Below, one piece after another: positions 8,018 to 9,744 of a DNA stretch of 9,744 nucleotides. The position numbers were made by a program, and so were the translations under genes. The stretch is from contig JAFVPA010000040.1 in assembly GCA_017505505.1 (NCBI GenBank), forward strand, positions 1 through 9,744, written 5' to 3'. The notes beneath the pieces are model-generated. The model did not search any database. It was not told the origin of the DNA and worked only from the letters and a program-made list of their open reading frames with translations. How positions within the stretch are numbered: the stretch's first letter is position 1; each line of letters begins with the position of its first letter. Source of the DNA: Oscillospiraceae bacterium. GTDB lineage: Bacteria; Bacillota_A; Clostridia; Oscillospirales; Oscillospiraceae.

Positions 8018-8046
8018 ACTATACCATTTTCGAATAAAAAAAGCAA
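8018..8046 (-). promoter_or_regulatory. Candidate promoter for the NUDIX-mnmE-desulfurase cluster
   Basis: On the minus strand, TATAGT (8018-8023) is a good -10, with TTGCTT (8041-8046) as a weak -35 at exactly 17 bases. An A/T-rich spacer follows the -35. It is the only promoter-like pair I find in the 95-base divergent gap upstream of the NUDIX gene, and would give a leader of about 25 bases. Confidence 0.45.
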
Positions 8047-8079
8047 TATCCGGGGAAAATTAACCCCGAGGTGAAGGAA

Positions 8080-9483
8080 ATGACAGATATGGAGATCCGT
8101 AAAATATTCGCAGGCGCATCGGACTTCGAGTCGAGGACCCTGCGGATGGGAAGTGCTGTACTCTATGGCTATTTTATAGACGGACTGGTATCCAGCAGCT
8201 TTATTGCGGACTATATCTATAAACCCATCTCCAAAGATCTGCCTGCGGATGTGGCAGAGGCCTACAACGCGGCTCTTCGGGGCGCAATCTATAATGCGGT
8301 AGCCCGTCCCTGCAAGGATCTGCAGGATGCGGCATCGAAGATCGTCAACGGATTCTGCGTGGTGCTGTTCCCCGGTGTGGGTGCCATCGCCTTTGAGGTC
8401 CGTACCGGCGTCAGCCGCGGCCCTCAGGCTCCTGATGTGGAAAATACCGTCAAAGGGCCAAAGGACGCCTTCGTGGAGACCATCCGTATCAATACCAGTT
8501 TGATTCGCCGTCATCTGCGTACTCCGGACCTGCGTCTGGACGGTTTGACGGTGGGAAGAAGAAGCCTGACCAATGTGGCGGTAGTCTGGATCGAGGGGAT
8601 CACCAATCCGGAGCTGGTCGAGAAAATGGATCAACGGCTAAAGTCCATTGACATTGATGGACTTCTGTCCCCGGCCTCCGTAGAGGAGTATGTAACAGGT
8701 TCCCGGATGACGGCGTTCCCTCTATTACAATATACAGAACGGCCGGACCGTTTCTGTCAGGGCCTGCTGGATGGCCGGGTGGGATTGCTGGTGGACGGAT
8801 TGCCGCTGGCCTATCTGGCTCCGGCGGATCTTGGCTATTTGCTGGAAAGCCCGGAGGACCGGAGCCGGGACTTTATCTCTGCTTCCTGTGTCCGAGTTCT
8901 GCGATATACTGCATTCCTTCTGAGTCTTCTGCTTCCGGCGGTCTATATCGCCATGGTCATGTTTCATTCCCGGTGGCTTCCGCCAGATCTTTTGGATACC
9001 ATCATGAACAGCAGTCAGCCCCGTCCGTTCACCACAGCAACGGAGGTACTGGGACTTCTTATTGCATATGAGCTGCTGCAGGAATCCGGTATCCATCTAC
9101 CTCAAGCCATAGGGCAGTCTGTTTCCACAATTGGCGGCATCGTTGTCGGCACCGCTGCAGTAGAAGCGGGTCTTATTGCACCTATGGTGCTGATCGTGGT
9201 GAGCGTAACAGGGATCTGTGGCTTTGTGCTGCCTAACCGGGATCTGGCTCAGGCGGTGCGTGTATGGCGTTTCGGAATCGGGATCCTTGGAATGCTCTGC
9301 GGAATATGGGGGGTCTTGGCGGGCACTGTTTTGCTGACCGTTCACCTTGCAGGCCTGAAATGTCTGGGAGTCCGCTATCTGACACCCTTTCCGGGGAATC
9401 GTGGTTTGCTGCGCAGAAGACTGAAGAATGAGAAGGAAAGAGACGGAAAGCTTCATCCGAAAGATAAGAAGAATCAACGGTGA
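8080..9483 (+). CDS. GerA-family spore germination receptor A subunit (GerAA/SpoVAF-like)
   Basis: Membrane protein of the GerA/SpoVAF family, which forms part of nutrient-sensing germinant receptors in the inner membrane of endospores. With the ATG at 8080 it has 467 residues. A soluble N-terminal domain covers about 1-270, including the family-typical [28 protein letters not shown] region (about 126-152) and the later [14 protein letters not shown]. Hydrophobic segments follow at about 276-295, 347-385 and 398-425, with [17 protein letters not shown], typical of the family, between them. The tail is strongly basic. A GTG at 8071 is also in frame, but the GAGGTG containing it is the likely ribosome site, six bases before the ATG at 8080; another ATG at 8089 is possible. 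No GerB- or GerC-type subunit gene follows: the next 260 bases are promoters. I cannot separate GerAA-like from SpoVAF-like on sequence alone. Confidence 0.9.
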   Translation: MTDMEIRKIFAGASDFESRTLRMGSAVLYGYFIDGLVSSSFIADYIYKPISKDLPADVAEAYNAALRGAIYNAVARPCKDLQDAASKIVNGFCVVLFPGVGAIAFEVRTGVSRGPQAPDVENTVKGPKDAFVETIRINTSLIRRHLRTPDLRLDGLTVGRRSLTNVAVVWIEGITNPELVEKMDQRLKSIDIDGLLSPASVEEYVTGSRMTAFPLLQYTERPDRFCQGLLDGRVGLLVDGLPLAYLAPADLGYLLESPEDRSRDFISASCVRVLRYTAFLLSLLLPAVYIAMVMFHSRWLPPDLLDTIMNSSQPRPFTTATEVLGLLIAYELLQESGIHLPQAIGQSVSTIGGIVVGTAAVEAGLIAPMVLIVVSVTGICGFVLPNRDLAQAVRVWRFGIGILGMLCGIWGVLAGTVLLTVHLAGLKCLGVRYLTPFPGNRGLLRRRLKNEKERDGKLHPKDKKNQR

Positions 9484-9512
9484 AAAAGCTGGAAAAAATG
9501 GAAAAATAATGC

Positions 9513-9541
9513 TTGACAAATGGGGGAGCGTGTGCTAGTAT
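9513..9541 (+). promoter_or_regulatory. Tandem stable-RNA promoter P1
   Basis: A perfect TTGACA -35 (9513-9518), a 17-base spacer, and TAGTAT -10 (9536-9541) preceded by TGC as an extended -10. A-rich tracts immediately upstream (9484-9508) could act as an UP element. It begins 30 bases after the gerA stop. A predicted start near 9548 coincides with the beginning of a stem-loop. Confidence 0.8.
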
Positions 9542-9547
9542 ATGCAA

Positions 9548-9563
9548 GTCGCCTGCGGGCGGC
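9548..9563 (+). other. Stem-loop at predicted 5' end of P1 transcript
   Basis: GTCGCC (9548-9553) pairs with GGCGGC (9558-9563) around TGCG, with one U-G wobble. It starts seven bases after the P1 -10, about where transcription should begin. A corresponding hairpin of different sequence follows P2 at the same offset. Confidence 0.5.
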
Positions 9564-9614
9564 GGTAAATGAATAGCCGGTCTTAAGAAATTTGAAAAGT
9601 TCCGAAAAAAGAGC

Positions 9615-9643
9615 TTGACAAAAGACGAAAGATGTGCTAACAT
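9615..9643 (+). promoter_or_regulatory. Tandem stable-RNA promoter P2
   Basis: A perfect TTGACA (9615-9620), a 17-base spacer and TAACAT (9638-9643), with TGC directly before the -10. It lies 102 bases after P1. The A-rich block before the -35 (TTTGAAAA...GAAAAAAG) is closely matched upstream of P3, so the UP-like region is part of the repeated unit. Confidence 0.85.
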
Positions 9644-9649
9644 AGCGAA

Positions 9650-9666
9650 GTTGCTCAGCGAGCAAC
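9650..9666 (+). other. Stem-loop at predicted 5' end of P2 transcript
   Basis: GTTGCTC (9650-9656) and GAGCAAC (9660-9666) form a perfect seven-base stem around AGC. It starts seven bases after the P2 -10, as the P1 hairpin does after its own promoter, although the two stems differ in sequence. Confidence 0.55.
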
Positions 9667-9715
9667 GAGCAAGAAAATCCTCTCAAAAAAGTTTGAAAAA
9701 ACTTGAAAAAAGTTC

Positions 9716-9744
9716 TTGACAAACGGAATGAGATGTGATAGAAT
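9716..9744 (+). promoter_or_regulatory. Tandem stable-RNA promoter P3 (at window edge)
   Basis: A perfect TTGACA (9716-9721), a 17-base spacer and TAGAAT (9739-9744), with TGA before the -10; the -10 ends exactly at the last base of the window. It lies 101 bases after P2 and has A-tracts upstream (9685-9711). Three such strong, UP-flanked promoters in series are typical of rRNA operons in Firmicutes, so a 16S gene probably follows. A tRNA cluster is the alternative. Confidence 0.85.

Noticed and set aside
8051..8068. CGGGG/CCCCG stem before the germination gene as a riboswitch or attenuator
   Set aside because: Only five pairs with an eight-base loop, no alternative structure and no U-tract; too weak to call.
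9564..9614. A boxA-type antitermination site between P1 and P2
   Set aside because: GGTCTTAAGAAA is only a loose resemblance. A true boxA would be expected downstream of the last promoter, outside the window.

Overview
The window looks like the chromosome of an endospore-forming, fairly GC-rich member of the Clostridia, most likely an Oscillospiraceae/Ruminococcaceae-type gut anaerobe. The reasons are a GerA-family germination receptor subunit, a zinc-binding type 3 prolyl-tRNA synthetase, a clostridial-type hexameric glutamate dehydrogenase, GC-rich coding sequence with strong GGAGG-like ribosome sites, and several families of hairpin-forming intergenic repeats of the kind common in these genomes. 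The taxonomic call is an inference from memory of families; no search was run.

Layout, left to right. (1) The 3' part of proS (+), a terminator-like hairpin, and an interspersed repeat (family A, copy 1). (2) A small P-loop kinase-like protein (+, 1634-2134). (3) Converging on it, a 151-residue minus-strand protein with an N-terminal coiled coil built on a 24-nt tandem repeat and a C-terminal region resembling the winged-helix tail of phage/plasmid D5/P4-type primases. The 113-base gap between these two genes shows no clear terminator. (4) gdhA (-), with a well-formed promoter upstream and a strong intrinsic terminator downstream. (5) A minus-strand cluster transcribed in the order NUDIX hydrolase, mnmE, cysteine desulfurase, ending in an intrinsic terminator just upstream of the gdhA promoter. 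Both gaps in this cluster, and its 3' flank, hold a palindromic repeat (families C, A and B). (6) Divergent from it, a lone GerA-family gene (+). (7) From base 9513 to the window edge, three tandem promoters spaced about 101 bases apart, each with a perfect TTGACA, a 17-base spacer and a TGn extended -10. This is the pattern expected upstream of an rRNA (or other stable RNA) operon, which would start just beyond the right edge.

Most genes are housekeeping: tRNA charging (proS), tRNA wobble-uridine modification (mnmE), sulfur mobilisation (cysteine desulfurase), ammonium assimilation (gdhA) and nucleotide-sugar clean-up (NUDIX). The less ordinary parts are the orphan primase-tail protein, the density of hairpin repeats between genes, and the phased promoter array in which the first two transcripts would each begin with a stem-loop of different sequence. 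I see no CRISPR array, insertion sequence, tRNA or rRNA body, and no clear undescribed multi-gene system.
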